Source: Sporosarcina luteola (GTDB lineage Bacteria > Bacillota > Bacilli > Bacillales_A > Planococcaceae). Taken from it: a DNA stretch of 64,000 bases. A program made the translations under genes and the position numbers. Location: NCBI GenBank assembly GCA_014204635.1, contig JACHLS010000001.1, forward strand, positions 124,001 through 188,000, written 5' to 3'. The notes beneath the pieces are model-generated. The model was given only the letters and a program-made list of their open reading frames with translations. It made no database searches and was not told the DNA's origin. Of the stretch, positions 24,501 to 31,770 are shown piece by piece; the stretch's first letter is position 1; every line of letters starts with the position of its first letter.

Positions 24501-25946
24501 GTTCTCCAACAAAAGTTCCTTGCGTATCAGCTCCATATCATTTTGCAAGTGCTCGATGCTCGTTTTTTCTCCTTGCTCATTCAACTTGACTGTGTCTAAC
24601 TTGTCTTGGATTGCCTGCAAGATATCGTATTCTTCGCGTGTCTTTTCGTTATATTGGCGTAAGCGGACTTTCAAATCTCCTATATCCCGTTCAAGCACCG
24701 CTTTGCGGTTTGCGAAAGCACCGGCAAGTTCGCGCTTCGTCTCCTCAAATCGTTCAACCACATCGGAATGGGCCTCATTCTGGTCGATTTCCTTCAATTC
24801 CTGCTGCAAGCGTGCTTTACGTCTTTCCGCCATCGATTTACGCTGGAATTGTTCGGCAAGTCTAAGGCGGGCCAGTTTTTCCGCTGCTTCCTCAAATCTT
24901 GATTTCTCAAATTTGGTTGTCCGTTGCAATAGATAGAGTTCTTCTTCGAGCCCTTTTAATTTATCTTGCTCTTTGGCGAAGGCAAGTGATAACTGCCTAT
25001 GTTGAAGCACTTTTTCCTTTTCCTGCAACGCATCAAGACGTGAAACAGCTTCCTCCAGCTTGCAAAGCTGTTGCTCATGCTGGCGTTGGCTTTCTTCGTA
25101 ATATGCTTTTGCCCTTCCTTTATTCGCAATGTATGCCTCTTGCCGATCATCCAATCGCTTGAAATACCTCACCAATTCATCAACACGTTGCTGGATGGAC
25201 CGGTATTCCTCTATTCTTTCCTGGAACTGCTTGTACTGGCGGAATGAATCTAAGCGGGATTCGAAGTTATCTGCAAATCGTCCTGCTTCAAACCCTGCCA
25301 TAGCGTCCTCTATATTTGGGATTAGTAAGCGGTCGATCAGCTGGCCTGTCGTATTGCATTGATCAAAGAAACGTTCTACATCACCTTCGCCGCTATTAAT
25401 CTTTACAATGCTCTCCCATTCTGTCGAGACGATATGGAAATGTTCCTCCAAATAAGCTTTGTAACGCTCAATTGTATCGAATGTATGGGCGTTCATGTGA
25501 CGGCCCGCCATTTGGCTGTAGTAATCTTGTATTTCGCCGACTCCGGCGGGACGTTTACCCCTCACGAACGGCAAATTTTCGATAGAGTGAGAATCCCCCG
25601 CTTCATACTCGAAGACATATTTCAATGAATCCAGGCGGTTTTTCGCTACATGTAATGTCACGCAGGTGAGTGCATAGCGCCGGGGCCGTTCATTCAAAAT
25701 CCATTCAATCGCGATATGGGCCGGCCCTGCTGTAAGCTGGAGCGTGTCTTTCATTTTTCGGCCGGCAACTTGAGCGTGAGGGAGTACAGCTTGCAAGGCC
25801 GTTTGAATGAAGACTGTCTTGCCACCGCCGTTTTCCAAGACAATTGCTCCATTATTCCCGTCGAACAGGAAAAGTTCATCATTATAACGTTTGTCTCCGC
25901 CTTCGTAAATGACATTGGTGAATCTAATTTTCGATATGGCCGGCAT
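21546..25946 (-). CDS. jetC: Wadjet SMC-like ATPase JetC
   Basis: A 1466-residue SMC-like motor, the ATPase of the Wadjet plasmid-defence complex. The N-terminal head holds Walker A ENGGGKT (to Thr44). Long coiled-coil arms follow, broken near the middle by a non-coiled hinge-like region around residues 620-720. The C-terminal head has signature WSGGEKWS (about 1329-1336), Walker B TVILDNPFGKASS (Asp1369, Asn1370) and an H-loop His in LTAHAEG (about 1401). Known for the family: the complex extrudes DNA loops, recognises small circles and hands them to JetD for cleavage. The gene overlaps jetB by 23 bases. In place of the usual Walker B Asp-Glu pair stands Asp-Asn, which I think is typical of this long JetC subtype. 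Confidence 0.9.
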   Translation of the reverse strand: MPAISKIRFTNVIYEGGDKRYNDELFLFDGNNGAIVLENGGGKTVFIQTALQAVLPHAQVAGRKMKDTLQLTAGPAHIAIEWILNERPRRYALTCVTLHVAKNRLDSLKYVFEYEAGDSHSIENLPFVRGKRPAGVGEIQDYYSQMAGRHMNAHTFDTIERYKAYLEEHFHIVSTEWESIVKINSGEGDVERFFDQCNTTGQLIDRLLIPNIEDAMAGFEAGRFADNFESRLDSFRQYKQFQERIEEYRSIQQRVDELVRYFKRLDDRQEAYIANKGRAKAYYEESQRQHEQQLCKLEEAVSRLDALQEKEKVLQHRQLSLAFAKEQDKLKGLEEELYLLQRTTKFEKSRFEEAAEKLARLRLAEQFQRKSMAERRKARLQQELKEIDQNEAHSDVVERFEETKRELAGAFANRKAVLERDIGDLKVRLRQYNEKTREEYDILQAIQDKLDTVKLNEQGEKTSIEHLQNDMELIRKELLLENSDLPMEEHLKRWAEKQTGLDQKIIAAKNRNSELKALQKQTKEESERIQQSLTEIRSQLTAGKSLLTSMEQEEKTLIGHLQTSSKLWSNLTSVHDRQESIHHTLRDEIEQRQKRLEQLLIEERVATRFNDDYSNQTSFFADPFLFEQLQNLQSGFSYLKTGSEFLAASDQQNSGHAEYPFWSNALITTAKEAALLSEKLAGMRDSLQFPIHVLTLDDASGIIVGERMQKTDWITPLHWKAAGDPSHFEHWKELIRQKADYASETRQNFTLELDEWKRLQGTFLHFIDRFPAHYKHSLEQEVAALDRQEFRLDREWQEKQNALASYANETETNQNRIGNWDNEMNGITRNISSAQAYLEKEKQQRSHENALLHYQQELSRFTTDLKKSKRLLEEFKGEAEDCKEALHGKKANLDQDVLKHYLYELVKNEHPTTTSSSIALLAEAFDDARRKVDGIVRERTGLERSLTETEQQLKDAEEQIGILTYEYPGVEIEEEFPSNGAEQIKFLFDESRQLNRSWKDAQKLEDEKHVTVLKQLGAVEMKEKEVSNPVLFHQPLTIAERELGEDWTLFHIARKGASDDQQLAQKETARWYRIIRMLERKAGEHHCFAQNIQAALLSEKEQTDFTYHAEQMVEETLSALAKTGSAFADESKRIEKERTAYSDFCRSTITDSRLQQTAVQGIASRQTYDEVLEYKQLLEQRLQMAERYAEEHIQTHDKELELFLRHMATHVNALREELLLIPKKTSVKIEDSWRQIFRITVPEWQENEAKMLLRTHVNWILNQLERDTYQTDEGMDEVKTRQSLEKWLNSRQLLQVVLQNKPIRISCHKVTNDNRITRSAFTWEESNNWSGGEKWSKNMSLFLGLLNYVAEKKQHIQAHMKRHRTVILDNPFGKASSGHVLTPVFFIAEQLGFQVITLTAHAEGKFLSDFFPVVYSCRLRKVAGTSTQIMETEKTIHSAFLQDLEPASIKRLEQVEQMELFELQSE

Positions 25947-26691
25947 TCATATGTTCCTCCTCTCGCTTCATTTCCATTTGATAAAGGAAATGTAGGATAC
26001 CTCTGTTGTATTCCAAGTCCATAAAATACCGTTGAACGATCGTTTTCGCTTTTTCAGTCAGTTCCATTTCAAAGTTCCCAATATCCATAATCAATTTTTG
26101 GTCTTCCAAAAAACGACGGACAGTATCCAGGAAACTTAGCCGGCTGATTGTATTACCGGATTGCCGTTTTGCCTGTTCTTTTAAATCATCCATTTGCTCC
26201 CACTTTTCTATTAACATCGGCCAGTTATAGGAAAATTCTGCGGCAGCTTCTTTCAGATCTTCCGGGTTATGCTCTTTCAATGCATTAATTCGCTCTTGGA
26301 CAGCTTGCACCCACTCGTTCATTGGCAAGAAATCGCGTGTCGGTTCTTTCGAAAGGTAGCTATTGTAAAATTCACCGAATAGGACGAGGCTTGCAAAATA
26401 GAGGAGATAAAGATCTGCATTCGTCGCCCCGGTTTTCAAATATGTTTTACGCATGTATTCATTCGACACATGAAACGGGGAATCTCCTGTCGTTGGAATG
26501 AGAATCAATTCTTGACCGACTGTAATAAGGTCGCAGTCCACACTTCGTACGAACTCATCCAGCAACCCCCGCACAGCATCGTCCGCCAAATAAATATGGT
26601 AGTGCTCTCTTCCCGCCTTGCCATCCTGTGTGAGCAGTCTAAAGATCGAAAAAGCGCTGCGGACGGTTTCTGCTTCATATAACAATTTCAT
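25924..26691 (-). CDS. jetB: Wadjet KITE-like subunit JetB (MksE-like)
   Basis: About 255 residues, acidic and all-helical with winged-helix character (FLEDQKLIMDIGNFEMELTEKAKTIVQRYF near the end), as in MksE/KITE subunits that bind the kleisin of SMC complexes. Identification rests on size, fold impression and its place between jetA and jetC. The start is at ATG 26691 or the TTG just before, both after AGAGGAGG and with tight spacing. It overlaps jetA by about 17 bases and jetC by 23. Confidence 0.85.
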   Translation of the reverse strand: MKLLYEAETVRSAFSIFRLLTQDGKAGREHYHIYLADDAVRGLLDEFVRSVDCDLITVGQELILIPTTGDSPFHVSNEYMRKTYLKTGATNADLYLLYFASLVLFGEFYNSYLSKEPTRDFLPMNEWVQAVQERINALKEHNPEDLKEAAAEFSYNWPMLIEKWEQMDDLKEQAKRQSGNTISRLSFLDTVRRFLEDQKLIMDIGNFEMELTEKAKTIVQRYFMDLEYNRGILHFLYQMEMKREEEHMNAGHIEN

Positions 26692-28177
26692 CAACCTCCT
26701 CTAAGTGGAACTGCAAATTTTGAATGGCAAATCTTTTGACAGGCGAAATAATGTTTGGCAACTCGATTACAGTAAGTTTTCTTCCTGCCAAAAAACGCCG
26801 GACTCCGTCCAGGATATGAGAGTCTTCTGTTCGTTCTTCATCCCCTCGTAAGATCGGTGAACGTTGATGGAGAAGCAGGAAGAAATCGTAAAAAGCACGT
26901 GAGTCTAGCAAACTGTTAAATTCTGTTGTATGTAAATGATCGGTAAACTGCTCTAGCGTGGCCTGATCGCTGCCATCCAGGAAGGTCAGGAACAGGTTGA
27001 ACAATAAAGTGTAGTGCTGTCTTAGTAAATGGATATATTCCTCATCCTCCTCTGTATCTGCCTCAATAAATTCCGATTGATCCCGCTCTTCCCGCTCACC
27101 ACGCATGGGTTGGGCGGCAAATAGCATGAGTGGTGTCCAGACTTGAACTTGCTCTAAAGAAAGAAAAGGCGCCAGCAGCCCTTTCATTGATTCCAACGGC
27201 AACGGTGTGCTGATGAGACGCGACGTAATGTCCTGATCGAAGTTGAATGAGTCAATGCCGACAAAGTAGAGTGCTTCCTGGGCCGATCGAAGTGCACTGG
27301 ACTTTAATTCCGTACAGGAATGGAGCAAATTGGCATGTTGATGGTGCACTTCTTCGAGACGGGTGGAAATCTGGAGAATAAGCGTATAAGCTTCCTCTTC
27401 TTGTTTTGTCAGGTCCTTGTAATATAACCGGTCTTTCGTCTCCTTTACAAAGTGCTGCAGTTCTTGAAATTCCTCGTGTTCCAATCCGAGCCGAAGCAAA
27501 ATATCTTCTATCAGTCCGGAGTAGCGGCGAAATGTTTCCTCCGACGTAATATTCCGCTTTAATTCATGTGTCAGCCGGATAATCCGTTCTTCCAATGTTT
27601 CTACGTCCATCCGCATCTCATTGATTTGCCGAAGAGCCCCTTTAAATTCTCCTTTTTCAAGTTGTTTACGAAGCAGTAGTTGATTGATGGACAATTGAAA
27701 TTCGCCATAAAACTCTTTCGTTGCAAATACAAGTTCCAGACCATCATCGTCAAGTGTGTAGTATTGCGTGTTTGTATTCATGTCGAATGTATTTGCTTTA
27801 AAAAAGGAGAAGGTTATGGACTTAGAGGTGAACGTTTCCCAGTCAAAAAATTCGGCAGTATATCTTTTTCCGGAAGGAGGGCGAAAGATTTCAATGATCG
27901 ACCGGCTGACGTCCTCCCACTTTTCTGGCGGCAACGGATGAACATGGGCTGCTTTGTTCCTAAGAAAAGCAGCAAATTCCCGGACACCTGCCTTTTGATT
28001 CCGTATCAATTTCTGTTCGAAAAAATATAACAGACAGAGCAGGCCCATTCCGGCAAAGTCCAGCGGATTACCTTTGAGATCGGTCAAAGATTTACGTTTA
28101 AGCTGCTCAAACGGCCCAAACAGGGCGATCCGGGAGTATCTCTCCTGAAACCCCTTTGTCAATTCATCGAAATCCAT
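26675..28177 (-). CDS. jetA: Wadjet kleisin-like subunit JetA (MksF-like)
   Basis: A 500-residue protein, the likely kleisin that bridges the JetC heads. It has an N-terminal helical domain (FGMGLLCLLYFF-type hydrophobic segment in a winged-helix setting) and the MksF-like stretch YYTLDDDGLELVF ... LSINQLLLRKQLEKGEFKGAL around 150-200, followed by a coiled-coil and a C-terminal winged-helix part. The start is the ATG at 28177, seven bases after GGAGGG; it overlaps the end of jetD by 19 bases, so all four jet genes are translationally linked. Confidence 0.87.
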   Translation of the reverse strand: MDFDELTKGFQERYSRIALFGPFEQLKRKSLTDLKGNPLDFAGMGLLCLLYFFEQKLIRNQKAGVREFAAFLRNKAAHVHPLPPEKWEDVSRSIIEIFRPPSGKRYTAEFFDWETFTSKSITFSFFKANTFDMNTNTQYYTLDDDGLELVFATKEFYGEFQLSINQLLLRKQLEKGEFKGALRQINEMRMDVETLEERIIRLTHELKRNITSEETFRRYSGLIEDILLRLGLEHEEFQELQHFVKETKDRLYYKDLTKQEEEAYTLILQISTRLEEVHHQHANLLHSCTELKSSALRSAQEALYFVGIDSFNFDQDITSRLISTPLPLESMKGLLAPFLSLEQVQVWTPLMLFAAQPMRGEREERDQSEFIEADTEEDEEYIHLLRQHYTLLFNLFLTFLDGSDQATLEQFTDHLHTTEFNSLLDSRAFYDFFLLLHQRSPILRGDEERTEDSHILDGVRRFLAGRKLTVIELPNIISPVKRFAIQNLQFHLEEVDEIVI

Positions 28178-29184
28178 CGCATGTCCCTCCAACAAGTTTG
28201 TAATTCCTCAGTAGTCAATATTTCTTGCGGGTAATATTGTCCATCAGCAAGTGCGGTAGCCATAAGGTTCTGAAGATCCCTTGGAAAATACGCCGAGAAT
28301 GCCTCTAATGCTTCTTTGGCGTGCAGTTGATTGTTTTTCCCAACTGGCGGTGTCTTAGATAATGCCAACTCATAGAAGGGAAGGGCGGGCTTTGCTTGGC
28401 ATTTATTATTCAACCGATGCCATATTTGGACCCCAGCATGGTCGATATCACCGAAATAATGAATGCGATGTGCTGTAGCCTTAACAGGATACTGGTAATG
28501 AAAGTTTTCAATGCTTTTCACAATCTTATTTCCGACGCCGTAAATCAAGGTAGACATAGCTGATTCTGGAAGGACGGGCAGCAATGCTTGGTACGTAGTC
28601 TTATTTTCAACTATGAAATGATCTTGCACAGGCGCATATAGACGGCTGGGGTTGATAGCAAACATGAGGGGATCAGAAACCGGTATAATGCGCAACTTGT
28701 CCCACAGTCCGATCCGTTCCAGCAATTCCTTCCCGCCGAGATCCGTAATCCATTTTTCATTTCCAACCAATTCAAAGGAACGCTCAGGTGCCGGAGCATG
28801 GTTGGTAGGAAGAGGACGTGACTCCAAATAATGATGAATGTGTTCCAAATACGGCAAATCATCAAACCAATGTGCAAAGGAAAGTTGAAAATACGGCTCC
28901 AGTTGGATGAGGGGATGCAAACGAAGTCTCGCTTTCACAAGCTCAGCATGAAACTCTTCCTGAAGAGGCCGGGTTCGTATGCGATAGCCCAATGCGAGTG
29001 AAGGATGCTTCCCATTTGTACCCTTTGACTTGATTGGCATCAGAACGCCCTGGGATTCGAAAGAAGTGATACAGGCAGCAAACTCGGGGTATGTACACGT
29101 TGATGGCATAAGCTTCTCAAGCTGCGCCAACGTAATTGATTTCTTCGTAAATGATAGGAGATGTTGTTGGATAATAGTTTCCAT
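28159..29184 (-). CDS. jetD: Wadjet nuclease subunit JetD (Toprim)
   Basis: A 341-residue protein of the JetD/DUF2220 type, with a C-terminal Toprim domain related to topoisomerase VI A. The Toprim Glu is in HFIVENKTTY and the metal-binding D-x-D in HYFGDIDHAG (Asp246, Asp248). Known for the family: JetD cuts the plasmid captured by the SMC complex. It is the first gene of this operon, unlike the usual A-B-C-D order. The start at 29184 is favoured because a TATACT minus-10 box (29205-29210) lies across the codons that follow the alternative ATG at 29214. Confidence 0.88.
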   Translation of the reverse strand: METIIQQHLLSFTKKSITLAQLEKLMPSTCTYPEFAACITSFESQGVLMPIKSKGTNGKHPSLALGYRIRTRPLQEEFHAELVKARLRLHPLIQLEPYFQLSFAHWFDDLPYLEHIHHYLESRPLPTNHAPAPERSFELVGNEKWITDLGGKELLERIGLWDKLRIIPVSDPLMFAINPSRLYAPVQDHFIVENKTTYQALLPVLPESAMSTLIYGVGNKIVKSIENFHYQYPVKATAHRIHYFGDIDHAGVQIWHRLNNKCQAKPALPFYELALSKTPPVGKNNQLHAKEALEAFSAYFPRDLQNLMATALADGQYYPQEILTTEELQTCWRDMRWISMN

Positions 29185-29255
29185 AATAATCACCGTTTTC
29201 TCTGAGTATAACATAGGAATGGCGTGGAAGGGGGATGGTTAGTGGGATGAAAAGG

Positions 29256-29458
29256 GAGATTCGGTGATAGACCCGCGAGAGTCGGTGGTAAACACTCGAG
29301 AGCCGGTGGTAAACTCCTGGGAGCCGATGGTAACCCTCGAAGAGGTGGTACGTCCCGGAGAGTCGGTGGTAAATACTCGAAAGCCGGTGGTAAGCACCCG
29401 AGAGTCGGTGGTAAAAGTTCGAGAGTCGGTGGTAACGCAAAATGAATCGGTGGTAACA
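29256..29458. repeat. 21-bp tandem repeat array 2 (CGGTGGTAA units)
   Basis: Nine units with a very regular 21-base period, each ending in CGGTGGTAA and with a CGAGAG core, one unit shortened to 18. They lie directly upstream of the Wadjet operon and before the isochorismatase-type gene. The unit resembles that of the array at 17480. Unit starts vary, unit ends are conserved. No promoter was evident inside; 29459-29551 holds the ribosome site of the next gene. Confidence 0.85.
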
Positions 29459-29551
29459 AGTTCAAAGCCTGAACAATCGGCCGGAGAAAGAAGGAATTTT
29501 TGTCATCTTAATTGAAATAGACTAGATAGACTGTGGATGGAGGAGTGCCAT

Positions 29552-30073
29552 ATGGAAGCATTATTAGTGATTGATGTACAAAATGGAATTGTGGAAAATG
29601 GGAACTTTCAAGAGGAACTGGCGAGGATTGAGAAGATGATTCTTCATTTTAAGGAGAAAGGGAAGCCGGTCATCTTCATGAGACATTTGGATTCGATAGA
29701 GGAGAGTACGCTTTATGAAGGCTCTAGAGGTTCGGAGATGCATGAATCGGTTAAGGGGTATGCGGAACAGGTGATTGAGAAGCGGACGCCGAGTTCTTTT
29801 TATCAGACCAATCTCGCTGAAGTGCTGGACGAATATGGAGTGAACCACATATATATCACAGGGTTCATGACCGAGTTCTGTTGCTTGTTTACGTCCATTG
29901 CGGCGTTTGACCGAGGGTATCGGGTGACGTTCATCGAGGACGCGACAGGCACGACGAACACTGGGGAGACGTATGAGATGGCCGGGCTTAATATTCGGGA
30001 TTTTGTCGGTACGGTTCTGCATTGGTCCGAGGTGGTGGAAGTAATTGATTTTGATGAGTTTGAGCTGCGATGA
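29552..30073 (+). CDS. Isochorismatase-family cysteine hydrolase
   Basis: A 173-residue hydrolase. The catalytic Asp is in LLVIDVQNG, the Lys in VIEKRTPSSFY, and the nucleophilic Cys in GFMTEFCCLFTS. Family members hydrolyse amides or isochorismate; the substrate is unknown. The start at 29552 (after GGAGGAG) is preferred over 29537, whose codons contain the ribosome site. Confidence 0.9.
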   Translation: MEALLVIDVQNGIVENGNFQEELARIEKMILHFKEKGKPVIFMRHLDSIEESTLYEGSRGSEMHESVKGYAEQVIEKRTPSSFYQTNLAEVLDEYGVNHIYITGFMTEFCCLFTSIAAFDRGYRVTFIEDATGTTNTGETYEMAGLNIRDFVGTVLHWSEVVEVIDFDEFELR

Positions 30074-30099
30074 TAGCAATTCTTTGAGGATGTGAGGAA

Positions 30100-30873
30100 A
30101 TGAAACAACAGGAAATCGCCGTTCAGGCCATTTGTGAAAGCTTGAAAAAAGATACGCATGTCGAAGCCGTTTTCTTGAAAGGTTCGATGGGCAGGGGCGA
30201 GCATGACGAGCATTCGGATATCGACATGTATTGTATGGTGAAGCAAGGGGAGGAAGAGGGGTTCCTTGCAAGGCGTCTTGACCATTTGCGTGCCTATCGA
30301 GAAGTTATTTTTGAAGATGATATTTATATAGTAGCTCCGCAGCTGATCGCGGTATTTGATAATTTATTACATATTGATTTATTCACAGTGACGAAGGAGT
30401 CTTTTCCAGGCCATGACCATTTCACTGTATTATATGATCCGCAAAAAAATATGAAAGAATTCGTCGACACGCAAGGTTTGTCGCTCGCGAAGGAGGAATA
30501 CCGGGATGATGTCATGGACATTGCTTGGTTTCTATTCCAGTATCGTAAGTCAGCAGCTCGGGGGAATGACATCTGGTCCGTCCGGATGCTGACTAATGTC
30601 GTCCATCATTTGGCGAGAGCTTTGTTGCATCGGTATACACCGGACCGGGCTCAACTCGGTTTGAAGACGGTCTCGCAATCGTTGCCGGAGGATAAAACAC
30701 GGGATGTCTTACTGATCCACGAAAAGATCACCCCCTCCCATCATGAGGAAGCCGCACGCTTGATCAGTGTGTTGCTCGAGCGGGAATATGAATGGATTCA
30801 TACGCAATTGCAAGAAGAGACACAAACGGTGGATTTCTTGCGGCGCATGATTGACCTGCATACAGTAGTGTAA
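30100..30873 (+). CDS. Nucleotidyltransferase-domain protein
   Basis: A 257-residue protein of the aminoglycoside adenylyltransferase-like fold. The catalytic signature is FLKGSMGRGEHDEHSDIDMY (GS-x-x-x-G then D-x-D), with a later third acidic residue in LLHIDLF. A C-terminal helical domain follows. It may adenylate a small molecule, but I cannot name the substrate. It is 26 bases behind the isochorismatase-type gene and ends before a terminator. Confidence 0.87.
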   Translation: MKQQEIAVQAICESLKKDTHVEAVFLKGSMGRGEHDEHSDIDMYCMVKQGEEEGFLARRLDHLRAYREVIFEDDIYIVAPQLIAVFDNLLHIDLFTVTKESFPGHDHFTVLYDPQKNMKEFVDTQGLSLAKEEYRDDVMDIAWFLFQYRKSAARGNDIWSVRMLTNVVHHLARALLHRYTPDRAQLGLKTVSQSLPEDKTRDVLLIHEKITPSHHEEAARLISVLLEREYEWIHTQLQEETQTVDFLRRMIDLHTVV

Positions 30874-30890
30874 AAGTAAAATTTCCAAAA

Positions 30891-30929
30891 AGCCTGCCGA
30901 ACAAAAATGTAAGGTTCGGAGGCTTTTTT
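30891..30929 (+). terminator. Intrinsic terminator before the first Bce module
   Basis: AGCCTGCCGAAC and GTTCGGAGGCT pair around an A-rich loop and are followed by six T. The loop contains ACAAAAATGTAA, which resembles a BceR box. Confidence 0.85.
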
Positions 30930-31002
30930 GTTCGTTCCTTCGATGGTTTATAAGGCCATAGCGCGCTATGATGTTACTAAACAAAGACGCGGGGGTTTCG
31001 AA

Positions 31003-31770
31003 ATGGATATTGTGGTAGAAGCGACGGGCATACATAAAGTATTTGGAACCAAAACGAATTTGATTCCTGTGCTGGAAGGTATAGATGTGACGGTCTATGA
31101 AGGGGAATTCGTCGGTATCATGGGTCCTTCCGGGGCAGGAAAAACGACATTGTTGAACATATTAGCGACAATCGATAAACCGACTTCTGGAAGTGTCCGG
31201 ATTGATGGGACGGAAATTACCGGGCTGCGTGATGAACCACTATCCGAATTCAGACGTTCGAATTTAGGCTTCATCTTCCAAGATTATAATTTGCTCGATT
31301 CCTTGACGATTCGGGAGAATATCATGCTGCCGCTGGCGTTTGCCAACCAATCCCATGTGACGACGGATTTGAAAGTGAATGAGATCGCGGGGAAGTTGGG
31401 CATCGCATCTGCACTGGAGCGTTATCCGTATGAAACATCAGGTGGACAAAAGCAGAGGACAGCTGCAGCCCGGGCGATTATCCATAATCCAAAGCTTGTC
31501 TTGGCGGATGAACCGACGGGTGCCTTGGATTCGAAAGCGTCAATGGATTTGTTGGCCGCCTTTCAATTGTTGAATCGTGAATACCGGACGACTATTCTCA
31601 TGGTGACACATGATGCCTTTGCGGCAAGCTTCTGCGACCGTGTCCTTTTCATGAAAGATGGAAGATTGTTCACGGAACTTGTGAAAGGGGATAAGGATCG
31701 GAAATGGTTTTTCGATCAGCTCGTTACGACGCTGTCATCCTTGGGAGGCGGTCATTATGACCATATATGA
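31003..31770 (+). CDS. BceA-type ABC transporter ATPase
   Basis: A 255-residue ATPase of a peptide-antibiotic resistance transporter. Walker [13 protein letters not shown]-loop FQDYNLLD (a hallmark of BceA-type proteins), signature SGGQKQR, Walker [14 protein letters not shown] and the H-loop VTHD are all intact. Works with the permease gene that overlaps it by 14 bases. Known role of the family: frees lipid II-cycle intermediates from antimicrobial peptides and signals through the kinase. Start at 31003, close to GGGGG; a longer frame from 30928 runs through the promoter region. Confidence 0.92.
   Translation: MDIVVEATGIHKVFGTKTNLIPVLEGIDVTVYEGEFVGIMGPSGAGKTTLLNILATIDKPTSGSVRIDGTEITGLRDEPLSEFRRSNLGFIFQDYNLLDSLTIRENIMLPLAFANQSHVTTDLKVNEIAGKLGIASALERYPYETSGGQKQRTAAARAIIHNPKLVLADEPTGALDSKASMDLLAAFQLLNREYRTTILMVTHDAFAASFCDRVLFMKDGRLFTELVKGDKDRKWFFDQLVTTLSSLGGGHYDHI

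Noticed and set aside
28185..29214. jetD start at ATG 29214
   Set aside because: A likely minus-10 box (TATACT) overlaps its first codons and no ribosome site precedes it.
17480..29458. Possible CRISPR arrays at 17480-17712 and 29256-29458
   Set aside because: Units are only 21 bases long, imperfect and contiguous, with no unique spacers and no cas genes nearby.
29117..29515. Frames with Pro-rich or Val-rich seven-residue repeats upstream of the Wadjet operon
   Set aside because: Same cause as above: products of repeat array 2.
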